The notes below the pieces were generated by a model. That model was given only the letters and a program-made list of their open reading frames with translations. It was not told the DNA's origin and searched no databases. This document shows, piece by piece, positions 1 to 11,666 of a DNA stretch of 64,000 nucleotides; position 1 is the first letter of the stretch, and each line of letters starts with the position of its first letter. Source of the stretch: Puccinia triticina (lineage: Eukaryota; Basidiomycota; Pucciniomycetes; Pucciniales; Pucciniaceae); NCBI RefSeq assembly GCF_026914185.1, contig NC_070565.1, positions 1,860,001 through 1,924,000 on the forward strand. Direction: 5' to 3'. Both the position numbers and the translations under genes were made by a program.

Positions 1-1644
1 TGGGCGGCCTCTGGGAGTCGTCCCGTGATTTCGCACCCGGCATGTCCTCTTCAGCCCACCACGGCAGGAGTGATACTCCGACCACCCAAAGAATGAAAAA
101 ATCACACCTGGTGCAACCACGATCTAGCACGGCTGAAACAATTTCTCAGCACGTGGATCGAATCCTTGGTACCCCACCGCCTAGTGACATGGCCCCGGTC
201 GATGTGCATCCCGAGCCAAAAGAGAAGTCCGACGGACCGGCGACGGGTGCAGGCGACCACGAGAAAGCTCCGCCGCCTACTGCCGATCACAATCCGCAAG
301 AAAAACACGCTCCCGACTCCGATGCCTCGAAGGCAAGTCCCCCCAACCAGGCGCACGGACCGGTGAGTTGACCCTGCTCTGAGTCCCCGGCAAAATCTTC
401 GCGGCCTTACTCAACATCCTTCTATTGTTTTTCCCTTCAGAACCCCCCCGCCCAAAAGGAGAATGGGTCGGGCCACGGGCCAAACAAGGAGATTCCGAAC
501 CCCGACGACGACCCTTCGGCTGCGGATGTCAAAGCTCAAGTGGATAAGACACCTCAGCCAGACAGCAAGGCTCAACCTCACGGGGATGATCACAGTGGCG
601 GTGTGCCTCCAGCTCAGAAAGAGGGCGGGCCGGAAGCGGTAAGCGCACATGCAGTGTATCCTCCAGTCGTTGCGTCACAGGTCGCTGATCCTCTCGTGAA
701 CCACGCCTTCCCTTTCGCCTTCAACAAACAAATAGCATCCACCCCCACCCCCACCCCCACCCCCACCCCCTACAGCTGCTGACCCACACAAGCCAGCCGG
801 CCGCCCGGAGGAGCATCCGCCTCCGCCCCCTGCAGCTGCCGACCCCCACAAGCCAGACGGCCACCCGGAGGCTACTCCAGCGGGCCCACCCCATCCAATC
901 AAAGATGATGAGCACCCCCCGCCGGGAGCCCATGGCCCGGAAAAAGTCAAGACACAAACGACCGAGATTGCAGTCATCGCCGGGATCCGGATCGAACGCG
1001 TGGACTCCATCTTCCCACCCACCACGCCCGCTCATCCTCCCGCCCCAGCAGGCCCGAAACCCGAGCATGATCCAAAGGAACATCCTCTCGAGAAAGACCA
1101 CCCCCCGCCTCCACCGGCTGCGAGCGGGCACGATGAGCCCAAAGACCACCCCGCGCCTCCACCCGCTCACGACGGACCCAAAGACCACCCCGCGCCTCCA
1201 CCTGCCGCAAACGGTCATGACGAACCCAAAGACCATCCTGCCGAAAAAGACCACCCGACCCCTCCGGGAGCCGCGAATGCTCATGTCGAACCAAAGGACC
1301 ACCCTCCCGCCCCGGAAGGTCATGAGCATCTGGCTGACAAGGACCACCCTGCACCCAAGCAGATCGAACTCCCCGGAGGAATCACGATTATGAATGTTAG
1401 TCTCCCACCCCGTCTTTCGCACTTACTTCTGCTATCTTTATGTACCCTGGATAACTGACCTTTCCCCAATCATATCGTTCCTCCAGGACTCCAAGCCCGG
1501 AAACCCCGCTGACGCTGGACCTCGTGCAATCAGGATCACCACCGACAAAATCAAGTCAGTCTCATTTCCCTCCATTGTCTTGACCGTAACATTCACCTCT
1601 GATCCCCTGATACCATCTCGCACAGAATCGAACTCTCACTTTAA
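1..1644 (+). CDS. Proline/histidine-rich low-complexity protein, 5'-partial
   Basis: I do not recognise this gene. The frame is open to the left edge with no stop before the Met codon at 42, so that Met is probably internal. Exons that keep phase are <1-362, 441-638, 793-1395, 1487-1554 and 1626-1644, all with GT-AG introns. The protein is hydrophilic. Its centre (about 1060-1360) is an imperfect repeat of D-H-P-(A/P)-P-P units alternating with H-D-E-P-K-D motifs. It ends in a short I-R-I-T-T-D-K-I-K-I-E-L-S-L tail. No signal peptide or membrane segment is visible in the part present. It could be a cell-wall, nuclear scaffold or otherwise disordered protein; composition alone cannot decide. 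The coding call is supported by four introns that preserve frame. The function is unknown. Confidence 0.6.
738..770. repeat. (CCCCCA)n microsatellite in an intron
   Basis: About five C5A units lie just upstream of the third-exon acceptor of the proline-rich gene. They act as part of its polypyrimidine tract. Length variation here could affect splicing. Confidence 0.8.
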
Positions 1645-2427
1645 CCCGCACCCCCAGTAGCGTCTATCTATACATCAATTTGATAACTATTTCCCTCTTT
1701 GTGCCTAATCTAATTTTCTTTATTATTATTTATACCAAAAAAATTCTCTTGAGAAACGTTTCTTTTGTCTGATGATCCATGTAGAGTATGATCCGTGTAA
1801 AATATAGGGAAGTATGACATAAGGAAATACTTCTAGATGCTTACATAAATGATGTCTGTATGCTTTTTCAATCGCCCCTTAGTTGGGGATTAGTTTTTCT
1901 GTCTGTACAATAAGTGCAGCCTTCAATGAAATAAGGATTTTGCTTTATGTACCTCGCATCGTCCTGCCTTTGAGCTCTCCTACACGCGTTGTAAGGTCCT
2001 TGGAACCTAGCATCGTCTTGCCCTTTGAGCTCTCCTACATACACGCGTTGTAAGGTGAACTGTTGAATATTCATAAGCCCACCGAGCCTCGAATTTTTCC
2101 ACCCGCATAGTTGTCTTGATTTGTCCGACGTTTCAAAATTTTAAAGGTTTTTTAAATCCTGTTTAGGCGGGAGTCGTGTCTTTAGCCCGTTAGACAATTG
2201 TGCGTATGTATGCAACACGGGCTAGGTCCAATTTGTCAGTTTTGTTAGGATGCCAACCACAGAACCGGAGAAAAAAAACTCCTGCATTGCTAGAAACAAA
2301 AATACATCAAACAATTCATTGCAAGAATCTGGCCAACCAATTGCAGATAGACGACATTCTAAGTACATATAACAAATCATTTGCAACCAAAGTAGAATGA
2401 CAAGCTGAGTTGAGATGGGAAAAAGCA
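1645..2427. other. Intergenic, with one short tandem duplication
   Basis: No gene is supported here. Two direct copies of a segment containing GAGCTCTCCTACA and CACGCGTTGTAAGGT lie at 1956-1997 and 2010-2056. The rest is AT-rich and should contain the 3' ends of the two converging flanking genes. Confidence 0.5.
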
Positions 2428-5400
2428 TCATTTTGACATCAATTCATTGAACGTAATTCCTTTCTTGACAGCATTAGAAAATCCCTGCAAGATAGACAAG
2501 CAGTAGGTCAGCTTTGACAATATGGTTTGTCAGAAGAAAATAAAGACATTTCAAGAGTATTGGAGAGAGAAAGAAAGATGGGAACACGTTATTGACCTCA
2601 TGATATCTATAGAGTATTTTCACCTTCTCTTTGGGCAGATCTTTCTGACCTGTGGCTATTGGTTGCGTTGAAGAAAGGCAAGTCACAACCGGTTAATTAC
2701 CGCTCTGTAGGGGAGGAGAAGATCGGATGAACGTACTAGGACCTGTTTTATCTTGCTGGTTTGTTTCGATCCGTTTGCGCCCGAAGAAATCGAGCGCAGC
2801 TTTCTACAAATCAAAACATGGTCGAGTTAATCAGTAACGACTCATTTTCTGGAGAGCGGATCAAGAAAGGCAGGAGAAGACTGTATTTAGGGTTGGATGT
2901 ATCTACCTCTGGAAGATCGGGTTTCAATGCATTAGGTTTCCTAAGTTTATTCGAAAAACATGGAAAGCGAGTAAGCCTTTTGGTCTAACGAAGGTCGATT
3001 TTTAAGCAAAGAGATAAAGAGAAACGAAAGAACGTGCTGTTTGTAAGCATTGATGATGGAAGCAGCCGTGCCGGGCGTCTTATCGGAGGCGGTTGGCCGA
3101 TCTTGTTTGCGGGCACGGGCCAACAAATTCATCTATTCTCACGTCCAAGAGCGAGCTATTGTTCAGTAGCCTGCATACTTAATAACCGGATCATCAGTGA
3201 AAGAAGAAGGTCGATAGATACCTCATTGAGAATCATCTGCCGGACCGAATATCTCGGCGGCGGGATATCAACTGGCCTTTTCCCTTCGTAATAAACTGGG
3301 AAATCGACCGCTCTTAGACATCAATTTGGATGCGTAAGAGTCGAGAAAAGGGATCAAAAAGGCATTTTGTTGAGTCACAGGTTCGATCATAGGAAGGCAG
3401 AAATAGCAGGTTAAGCAAGATTGCCCCGTTTACGCTCAGTGGTCATCGACTCAAGCGTCAATGATACCGCTGCGTGCAATTCGGGTGCGATGGTGCTGTT
3501 TGGCTGAGTGGAACTTGTTCTTGAATGGTCAAGCAGACACAGACCGAAGCCTCTCAGCCAAAGAACGCCAACGTGGACATCGCAGTAGAAGTTTCATTAG
3601 CGGCTGACCCGAGGACCACCAAGCGCAAACGCAGCAAAATTGTTCAACCTGATAAGACCGAAAATCAGAAGTTAAAACTCACGGTTCCAAGGTATATGAG
3701 AGTTGGCCATCTTCACCCTTATCTTGAACGAACCTCAGGCCCAGTTCGATCATGATAGAAACCAGCCTGGACAGGACTTCTTTCTCCTCCTTTTTGATCA
3801 ACTTGGAGTTAACAGGTCGAAGGTCAACTGACAAGATCCTGATCAAGAAGGGCAGGAGTTCGCAGACGACTTCTCGAGATTTGAAGCTAGCTTTGACGAC
3901 TGGAGGTAAGTTGGCGTTGAAGGTGGAAAGAGTCTCCTCGTTGATGGACCGTTTGAGGAAGTGCTCATACTCGACTTTGGGGTAATCGGGGGCCTTATTG
4001 GTCACGTTTCCCATCAGTTCTCGCCAGATCGCGATCGAATAAGGCACATAACTCGACAGCTGGTACTCCTGGTCCTTCCAAATCTTCGTCTCCAGTCGGT
4101 CGTAAAACTCTAGCCAATCATGTAAGCGTTCATACGTCCGCCACAGATCCGTCGGTTGCTTCATCGTCAAGTATGACTCGAAGCAGCCCTGGACAACCCG
4201 GTCATTCTGGCCACAGGCACTGATGTCTCTAATCAATTCAGTGAGATACACATCCTTCGAGCCTACCAAAACAAGGAAGTTAAAACAGTCCAACAATGCA
4301 CAAACCGGATAATATATTGAAAATTTTTACGAGGTACTACATACCAGATGGATCCTTCTTGCTTGCCGATTTTCTGACGGGAATTTTGAATAAGTGAGAT
4401 AGAACAGTTTGGATAGATGAGCCGGAATCTTTGACGCTAGCTTCGACAGCGGACTTGATGATTTGATCGGTGAGCGTGGTACTCTGAGTGCTGATGAACT
4501 GCAAAGTGTTTAGACAGCTCCTCAGATCACCCGAGGCTAACTTGACCAAGTAATTCAGGTTGTTTAGGTCGGCTAACAGCTTCTCGGATTTGCAGATCGT
4601 CTGCAATCGTTTGACGATCGTCAATGGCGTTGGATTGTTAAATCTGATAATTCGCGAAATCGGTCGTAGTGGCCGAAGTACTGGCGCATACAAATCGTTG
4701 CATATACAAATTATTGGTCGCAGTAGTGGTCTCTGATCAAGACTTTTTCCTTTACCTTTGCATAGTCATATCGTGCAACAAGATTTTTCAAAGTTAGCAA
4801 GACGACGCGGATTGAAGAAGAACCACAGAAGTCCACTCAACTGTTAACTTTGGTCACATTCGTGCTGCCTTCGGTAACCAACTTAACCAGTGCTTTGACG
4901 AATCCAGCCTCGTTACCCCCGGCCCCACCACCACCACCACCACCGGCGGCGGCGCCATCAATTTCATCGATGATCACACATGTCGGGCGGTTAGACTTGA
5001 GTGAAAGGCCGCCTCCGAACTTGGCCCCAGCATCTAATGTTCGACTTTCCAGTGCGCTCTTGATCTGATCCGTCACCGTCCGCGAGCTTCGATCATCACT
5101 GGCGTTGATCTCGATAACTTGGTACCCAGCTTGTGTCGCCAAAACTTCGGCCATCGTCGTCTTTCCCAGACCAGGCTTGCCGGCCAATAGTAGGACTTTT
5201 TCCTGAGGACGTCCATATGGATCAGTCTCCGCTGCTTCGGCAAACAAATTCGATTGCGCACTCGAACCCCACTGTGGCTGTGATCTGTCCCGTTTTCGTT
5301 TCTTGGATTCTATCTTCTTGAACACACATCTATCCCATGTTTTTAACCAGCTCATTGCGCTCCTAAATGTTCGCTGCGGGAATCGGGAGGTCAGCAGTTG

Positions 5401-6905
5401 ATCACTTATTCTCAAGTTGGGAATCACTAACATACCTCATCACCAATCAAGTCAATAAATTTGGCCGGTCGATAACGATCTGTCCAGAGAGAACGTGGAC
5501 CAGGGTTTGGGTTTTCGACTTTAGGGGGTAGACTCGCCGACCTTTAATGATGTACAGATTTGCTTGAAATCAGCTTTCACTTGAATGTATTTTGTTTCTA
5601 ACGCGTAGATGTATAACTTCGACTAGAGGGGGAGAGCATGGAGATAAAAAAAATGCCACAAACGCTGCGGCTAGGACGTCTTTGTGTAAAATTTCTTCGC
5701 GAACTGCTTGCAACATTCGGTGAATCGGTTCATCGAGCAATTCGAGGCACTGCTTTTGTAAAGCTTCAGTGGACTTCGAACCACCTCTCGTCTATATTTT
5801 CCCGCATAGCTCATCAGTCAGAAGTCGTAGAAAACCAATAAAAAAGAGAATGGAGGACTGGTGATGAGATAGGTGAGAGCGGCCCACTAACAACCTGAGT
5901 AGAGCCGATCTTCTTGCGCCGAGGAATACGGATCTTGGTCCCGTCAAGTTTGGTGGCCACGATGGAAGTAGTAGGGATCCAGCGAGGCTGGGATGGGTCG
6001 GCGAGATCTCTCTGCCGTTCTTCTGGGAGTGTGGGGATCGGGCGTTGGGCAGAGGTGGGTCGGTTTGGATGACTGTCGCCAAACTGAGAATCCATCTCTA
6101 GGAAATCTTCTCCCTGGTAGTTCTCCGCTTCGTCCATCATCTCATCAATGGACACTGGCGGGTCGAATGTCGGCGCTTCTCTTCTGATTCGTGGGCCAGT
6201 GACATCCGTGTACCGTTTTTCTGGGAGTGATGCACGAGTAGGCACCAGGCGTTCGAAAGGGGGTCGGTTTGGGCGAATGTCGCCAAACTGGGAATCCAGC
6301 TCTAGGAAATCTTCTTCCTGGTAGTTCTCCGCTTCGTCCATCATCTCATCAAAGGACACCGGTGGGTCGAATGTTGGCGCCTGTCTCCTGACTCGTTCAA
6401 CCGGTGCCGGCTGAGATGGGTCGGTGAGATCCGTGTGCCGTTTTTCTGGGAGTGATGTACGAGTAGGGACCGGGCGTTCGGTAGAGGTTCGGTTCGGAAT
6501 CGGATGACTGTCGCCAAACTGAGGATCCGGCTCTAGCAAATCTTCTTCCTGGTAGTTCTCCGCTTCGTCCATCATCTCATCAAAGGACACCGGCGGGTCG
6601 AATGTCGGCGCCTCTCTCTTTATTCGTTGAACTAGTGCCGGCTGAGATGGGTCGGTGAGATCCGTGTGCCGTTTTTCTGGGAGTGATGTACGAGTAGGGA
6701 CCGGGCGTTCGGTAGAGGTTCGGTTCGGAATCGGATGACTGTCGCCAAACTGAGGATCCGGCTCTAGCAAATCTTCTTCCTGGTGGTTCTCTGCTTCGTC
6801 CATCATCTCATCACAGGAGATCGGATGATCGGAGGCTGCAGTGTTTTCTGGATGACCGTTGCGTGGTGGAGGCGTTCTGGTGACTGGGGACGCCAGAGTG
6901 GTCAT
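2428..6905 (-). CDS. CTF18: Ctf18, large subunit of the alternative replication factor C (PCNA loader)
   Basis: Ctf18 heads the Ctf18-Dcc1-Ctf8-Rfc2-5 clamp loader, which loads PCNA for cohesion and the replication checkpoint. My 13-exon model is 5895-6905, 5660-5791, 5556-5622, 5436-5518, 4842-5373, 4345-4755, 3683-4262, 3620-3648, 3222-3295, 3034-3132, 2757-2804, 2597-2644 and 2428-2484, read leftwards. It gives about 1056 aa with phase kept throughout. Landmarks in order: LWTDRYRPAKFIDLIGDE; Walker A GKPGLGKTT; EINASDDRS; Walker B IIDEIDGA; PIICICNDLYAPVLRPLR; GDLRSCLNTLQF; the collar domain; DFFGRK; and the C-terminal RYHEGFSNAVKK that contacts Ctf8-Dcc1 in this family. The N-terminus carries four tandem repeats and a glycine run interrupts the AAA+ domain. 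The intron after 2757 needs a GC donor, and two introns are only 37-38 nt. The exact donor of exon 8 is uncertain by 3 nt. Confidence 0.93.
6050..6840 (-). repeat. Four tandem coding repeats at the Ctf18 N-terminus
   Basis: Four copies of a roughly 77-residue unit (about 200-235 bp) lie in exon 1. Each starts with (S/C)xDEMMDEAEN(Y/H)Q and continues through (E/G)ED(L/F)LExDxQFGD, P(I/V)PT and LPE(K/E)R. The two N-terminal copies are nearly identical, while copies 3 and 4 are diverged and slightly shorter. The conserved ATxxDGTKIRIPRRKK segment of Ctf18 follows the last copy. Confidence 0.9.
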
Positions 6906-7088
6906 AGGTGAAGACGCGGTGGCTTGGGGCGCGGCGGGTCACGGGGACTCTCGGGTAGTCCCGCGGTGAAGCTGGTCATGGGTTGGCACCATCAGCCAAG
7001 TTGTACCACCAACAACTTAACCCAAACGTCAGAGAAAGCGCAAGCAATAACGCAACCGCAAACACCAAAACAAAAGAACGAAAAACGA
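6906..7088. promoter_or_regulatory. Shared divergent promoter region, CTF18 / ThiD kinase
   Basis: Only 183 bp separate the two divergent start codons, so both promoters must lie here or inside the genes. The CTF18 side is GC-rich and the kinase side is A-rich. No TATA box stands out. Confidence 0.5.
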
Positions 7089-8344
7089 ATGGAATCGATA
7101 AATGTTTTAACGATTGCGGGGAGCGACTCAAGCGGAGGCGCAGGGATCCAAGCAGGCAAAGTCCCAACCTTCAACCCCGTTATCAGCAAGCTAGCATTGA
7201 CCTAATTGCTGTTGAGTGGATTGACAGACTTGAAGACCTTCACGAGCTTGGAAGCATACGGAATGTCGGTGATTAGTGAGTTGCTTGTCTGCCAGGCCCG
7301 ATTTGACCCGTCTTGCTGACACTCCTTGTGTCCCTTGGAACTGCTGCTCTACTTCAATAACCATAGCCGCCGTGACTGCGCAGAATACCGTGGGTGTCTC
7401 AGGCGTGGTGGGGATATGCCCGTCAATGGTATCTCAACAACTCAACAGCGTCCTTAGTGATATTCCCGTCATGGCAATCAAGACAGGCGAGTAGATTTTC
7501 TTATGGTCAAACACGGAGTGGCAAAACATGGTCCCAGATCTCATTTTTTTGTCGTGATAGGAATGTTGCACAGTCCTGAAATTATTGATGCAATAGCAGC
7601 TAGTCTGTCAAGATTTTATCCTGATCCAACCAACCAACCACATCTGGTGATTGATCCGGTGATGGTCTCAACATCTGGCCACGATTTGCTTCAAGGAGGC
7701 GGCTTGGAGATGTTAATTGGCAATCTGTTTTGCCGGGCAAGCCTGGTGACTCCAAATCTGCCTGAGGCACTGCTCCTATCAGGTCGGAAATCCAGAAACC
7801 AAACAATTGAAAGCATCCAGGATATGCAAGACTGCTGCCGTGAGATTGCTCAGCTTGGTGCCAGAAACGTCCTCCTTAAAGGTGGACACATCCTCATGTC
7901 AAACGAGATGGTGACTGATTTGCTATACCAAGCAGACTCCAACAGTTTCCAAAGATTCACTCATCAGTAAGCTCTCCTACTATTATTATTCAATGATAAG
8001 ATATGCAGTTTGGTTAAACAGATACTCCACAAAATGGTCTTTCAGGAGGCTTGAAACACCCAACACTCATGGAACAGGATGCACCTTATCAGCTGCCCTT
8101 GCTGTTTACCTGGCCAAGGGATTCTCTTGTGAGTAGGACTTGCACTAAAGGAACCACATTTCAGTAATTAGGGTTCCTGATCACTTTTCCTGCTCTGCTT
8201 TTAAAATTTGAGGTAGTGATTGATGCAGTTGAATCTGCCATAAAATATGTTGAGGGGGGTATGAAGCATAGCTTTGCACTTGGAAACGGGTCTGGGCCAC
8301 TCAACCACTTCCACAACATCCAACAACGCATACTTCCTATGTAA
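7089..8344 (+). CDS. Hydroxymethylpyrimidine/phosphomethylpyrimidine kinase (ThiD domain)
   Basis: The enzyme phosphorylates HMP and then HMP-P to HMP-PP, which feeds thiamine phosphate synthesis. Exons 7089-7155, 7228-7275, 7367-7486, 7561-7966, 8046-8128 and 8217-8344 give 283 aa with phase kept. Family landmarks: LTIAGSDSSGGAGIQADLKTF at the N-terminus, AVTAQNTVGV, MAIKTGML, VIDPVMVSTSGHDLL, LVTPNLPEA, LLKGGH, and NTHGTGCTLSAALA with the catalytic Gly-Cys motif. The length fits a stand-alone ThiD; the TenA-like half fused in yeast Thi20 is absent. Introns 1 and 3 both begin with GC (G|GCAAAG and G|GCGAGT) rather than GT, and no GT donor nearby keeps the frame. The ATG at 7089 was chosen because the conserved domain begins right after it. 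Confidence 0.93.
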
Positions 8345-10554
8345 ATATTGCTTGTTGTCATCACTCTCTTGATATCATAGCTTGTCATGGATACTATCTC
8401 TTTGCTAATTCACCAGTGGGGGGAGGGGGGGATCTGTGAGAGTGCCCAAACATGTCTTTCTGAAACCCTGATAGATGTGTAGCATGTGTGTCAGCTGCCT
8501 ACATATCAAAACTCATCATGAAATGTAATAAGAAAGTCAAATACTACAGATAAAATAGAAATATTATTACACTGCAGGGTGCAAACATTACCTTCTGCGC
8601 CCACAGCACTCAGATTAAATATATAGAGACATTCATTGGCGGGCCTGCCCAATTTTCATCCCTATAGGAGTGTTCCTAAGCACACTCCAAAATAGGAATG
8701 TGGGATCTAGAAATATCTGTGGATATCCAGATATCCACCCATGGACCCTTAGATCACAAATATCTGGCATGATCTGCAGGGCTTTTCTGGATATTTTGGA
8801 TTATTTATCACGTATGCTGCATGGGATATCTGGTAGCATCCACATTTTTTCAGCTGAATGCTGAGCTAAAGTACCACACACTAAGAGCAAATTCACCACA
8901 GGAGCTATCTGCACTGCTAGAAGTTTGTCACGTTTATCTCCCAAGCTGCTGCGGCATCAACCATAAGTGAGGTGCTCTGAGAGCTAAAATTGGCTTTCAA
9001 AAAGCCCCAAATCCGCCTACTTAGGGTAGTAGATGGGTGTTTGGGGGTTGGTGAGATGTCAAAAAAATGCAGGTGTCACAAGACTGTGGAGCACAGGATT
9101 TGCTATGTTTGACACCACCTGTGCGCCCAAGTGAACTTCTGAGGCTCATACAACCAACAATTTTATTTTACCAGGAGTGCAACAGGATGTGAGATTAGTC
9201 CACCGGGCCAATATCTCCTGTGAGCTGGCAGAACAGGGATCTGTCCCTATACCAAGGTTACAGATGAGTCTATTGAGAGACAGCAGGATATAGGGACCAA
9301 GATTTGTAAATATAGCATGAGGCCCCGCAATGGTGATCAATTCTGGCACACATGTCAAAATTGACCACAAAGAAATCATTGCGGAGTGCAGACAACACAG
9401 ATCAATGACTACAGCTTGCGGATGATGAGGCACAGAGCGGAGCAGAGTGCACAACTGAAGGTGGTGTGCAGAGCTGGACTCAAATTGGCCAGCAGAGGCA
9501 GTGATTGGTGTAAGCTGGGGCAGCCAAAGTGGGCTACATCAGCGGGTGTAGCTGGGGCAGAGGTGGCATGTGGGATCCTGACATTGTAGGCTAAACAGTG
9601 GTGTGGAAGCTAGGGAGAGGATTTCAAAGGTGATTGGCAGAGACAACAGGAGTTAGCATGAGAGTGAAGCTTGGTGGATGACGTGCTTATGTTCAACAAT
9701 GGGTAGTTATGTTACAGATAACGGTAATGTAACAGCTTTTTAGCTGTTAATGTTATTGTTACAGTTACTCATAACAGCATTGCGTTATGTTACCCTTGCA
9801 CTGTAACAGACAAGTAGCTTGGCGCCCTTAGAGCACCAGGTAACTGATAAATTTTGGGCTGGAAAGAGCCTATTTTGGCCCGTTAGTGTGTTATCCAGTG
9901 GATAACGCACCATCAGAACCTCAAAAAGAGAGGCCTTTACATCACGCGCAAGGCCAGAAAAGATTCCGTTATAGATAACACAAGGCAATAGCCCCCAAAT
10001 TGGGGGCTCCAGGGGGTGTTAAATAATAAATCCGTTGAGTTTGCTCAAAAGGACTTGGGGACACAGGCCATAGGTTGAAGGTTGTTCATGACCATGTGGA
10101 GTAAGATGTGATTAATACAAAAGCATAGCATTGACGGCGAGGTTACTTGCACACCAACACTGGCTTTACTTGCATGACAGATATTTGTACTGGTTTGTTT
10201 GGCCCCCAGAGGCCATTTATTTAGTTATATGTAGATAACGGGGTGCTGTGGGTAACAAGGGTAGTTACATTGCCTAAATTGTGCAGATAATACAACATAA
10301 CATTGTGGAACTACTCTTTGGGGGAATAGACCTTAGAGAGGGATGAGTGCGTGAAGGGCTGCCTCTCAGGAAAGGAGAGTAATATGGAACAAGAATAAGA
10401 GTATGGACTCTTAAAGAAAAGTGTGAATGATGAAGCATTTAGAATAGTGCTTTCCAGACAAAATGATGGGAAAAGGAGTAGAGTCAGACTGGTTACTGGT
10501 ATTCTACTATACAGGTAATTCTTTCAAGGTAAGTATATTTATAATGATATCTAA
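8345..10554. other. Gene-free interval, repeat-like
   Basis: I see no credible gene. The sequence is AT-rich, with a segment at 9690-10330 carrying GTAACRTAAC-type motifs and the terminal motif CAACAATGGGTAGTTA (about 9692). A related motif bounds the hAT-like MITE at 59396-59802, so a diverged relative may lie here. Its right end could not be fixed. Confidence 0.4.
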
Positions 10555-11666
10555 CACCAGGTGAGGATTTGACGCACTCTCCAGAGAGTGCCTGACTGTA
10601 ATTTTATGTTGTTCTGGGTCTGATGTCAATTAGATGTGTATTAGGAAATGAATGATAAATTATTCAGAAGTCAAGGGGAAGTCTGTCATAATTTATGAGG
10701 AAGTATCACAGGACCTCATGCAATGTTGTATAGAACTGTTTCATTCCTTAAGGATAACTCAATTGCCACCTATAATGAAATGATATTTACTCAATGCCCA
10801 ATTATCAATCATTTATGGTGAATTTATGTTGATCAATTTCTCTATGTGCAAGGGGTTTCACACAACATAAATGTGACTAGCTGGGGCTTTAATGGCTTTC
10901 TGACCAGTTTTTAATTGTCATGGAGCTGTGAAAGGCCCCTCTGGTGATCTGTCACCACAATGTACGCGCGTACACAAAGGTGACATTGTAAGATGGAAAA
11001 CAGCTCACATGCATGTGTGCATGGAGACATGAAAAACAAAAAACCATAAAAACAAATCACAATCTTATATGTGTTAAGAATCCAGGTTGTCTAGCTGAAA
11101 TCTGGTACAACAAAACTCCAAGCTTGACTTGACACATACTTTCACCCTATTTTCATCCTTTTTTGGCTCAATTATAGATGATACCTGCTTTTATTTAGGG
11201 AAATATGACAATTCAGGTGGGCCTTTCACATCATTCTAACCGGTGTGTATGTGTTGTTGATCTGAAAGAGGCCCAGCCTACAATTTGTAACAACATTTTA
11301 CGCGCGCACATGAGGGAAACATTAGCAAAGTGAAAACAATGAACACCTTCATGAGCATGTGAATAATATGAATTGAATCCCAAGAAATCATCACAATCAA
11401 CAAACAGGTCAAATTGAGTTATGATTTAATTGTGGCCAGTGTGTCTTGGTTGTTTCAGCTGTGTTCTGATTGAGTTCCAGTTGAGTTCTGCATTAATTCT
11501 TGATGATTTATGGATGAATCCAGGATCAGTTTCAGAACGGTTGTGGATGAGTTCAAGCATTGTTCATTATTTCTTACACTAATTTCACCAAAAGCATCCA
11601 GCACAGTTCCGGAAAAAGGGTACGCTATGGCACTCTCTGGAGAGTGCGTCAAAATCACCCCTGGTG
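10555..11666. mobile_element. PIF/Harbinger-like non-autonomous element, copy 1 (1112 bp)
   Basis: The termini CACCAGG...CCTGGTG are followed inward by inverted repeats containing CACTCTCCAGAGAGTGCC, itself a palindrome. A 3 bp TSD (TAA) flanks it at 10552-10554 and 11667-11669. It has no coding capacity. Copy 2 (52933-57701) has the same ends and internal sequence, and a third left end starts at 58843. The CAC...GTG ends with a 3 bp TSD place it with PIF/Harbinger MITEs; this is an inference from structure. Confidence 0.85.

Noticed and set aside
721..1422. Long minus-strand frame of 233 codons
   Set aside because: It is the shadow of the CCN-rich proline repeat of the plus-strand gene.
2761..3291. 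Plus-strand frames with LYLGLDVSTS, reminiscent of a xylulokinase start
   Set aside because: The interval is antisense to the last exons of CTF18, which match that family exactly. Nothing beyond ten residues supports a sugar kinase.
3597..3683. An early CTF18 stop (TAA at 3597) giving a protein without the Dcc1-Ctf8 binding tail
   Set aside because: Skipping it with a normal intron reaches exons encoding YYEGKRPVDIPPPRYSVRQ, DFFGRK and YHEGFSNAVKK, the expected Ctf18 tail.
3525..3755. Plus-strand 76-codon frame with a KRKRSK motif
   Set aside because: It overlaps CTF18 exons and introns in antisense and has no downstream continuation.
4850..5068. Plus-strand polyproline frame
   Set aside because: It is the antisense of the glycine run and Walker B region of CTF18.
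5814..5894. The C-terminal extension of CTF18 exon 1 as continuous coding sequence
   Set aside because: Splicing at 5895/5791 leads into TEALQKQCLELLDEPIHR, which fits Ctf18; the read-through tail does not.
9146..9454. Minus-strand 102-codon frame
   Set aside because: No domain, no splice partners, and it lies in a repeat-like interval.
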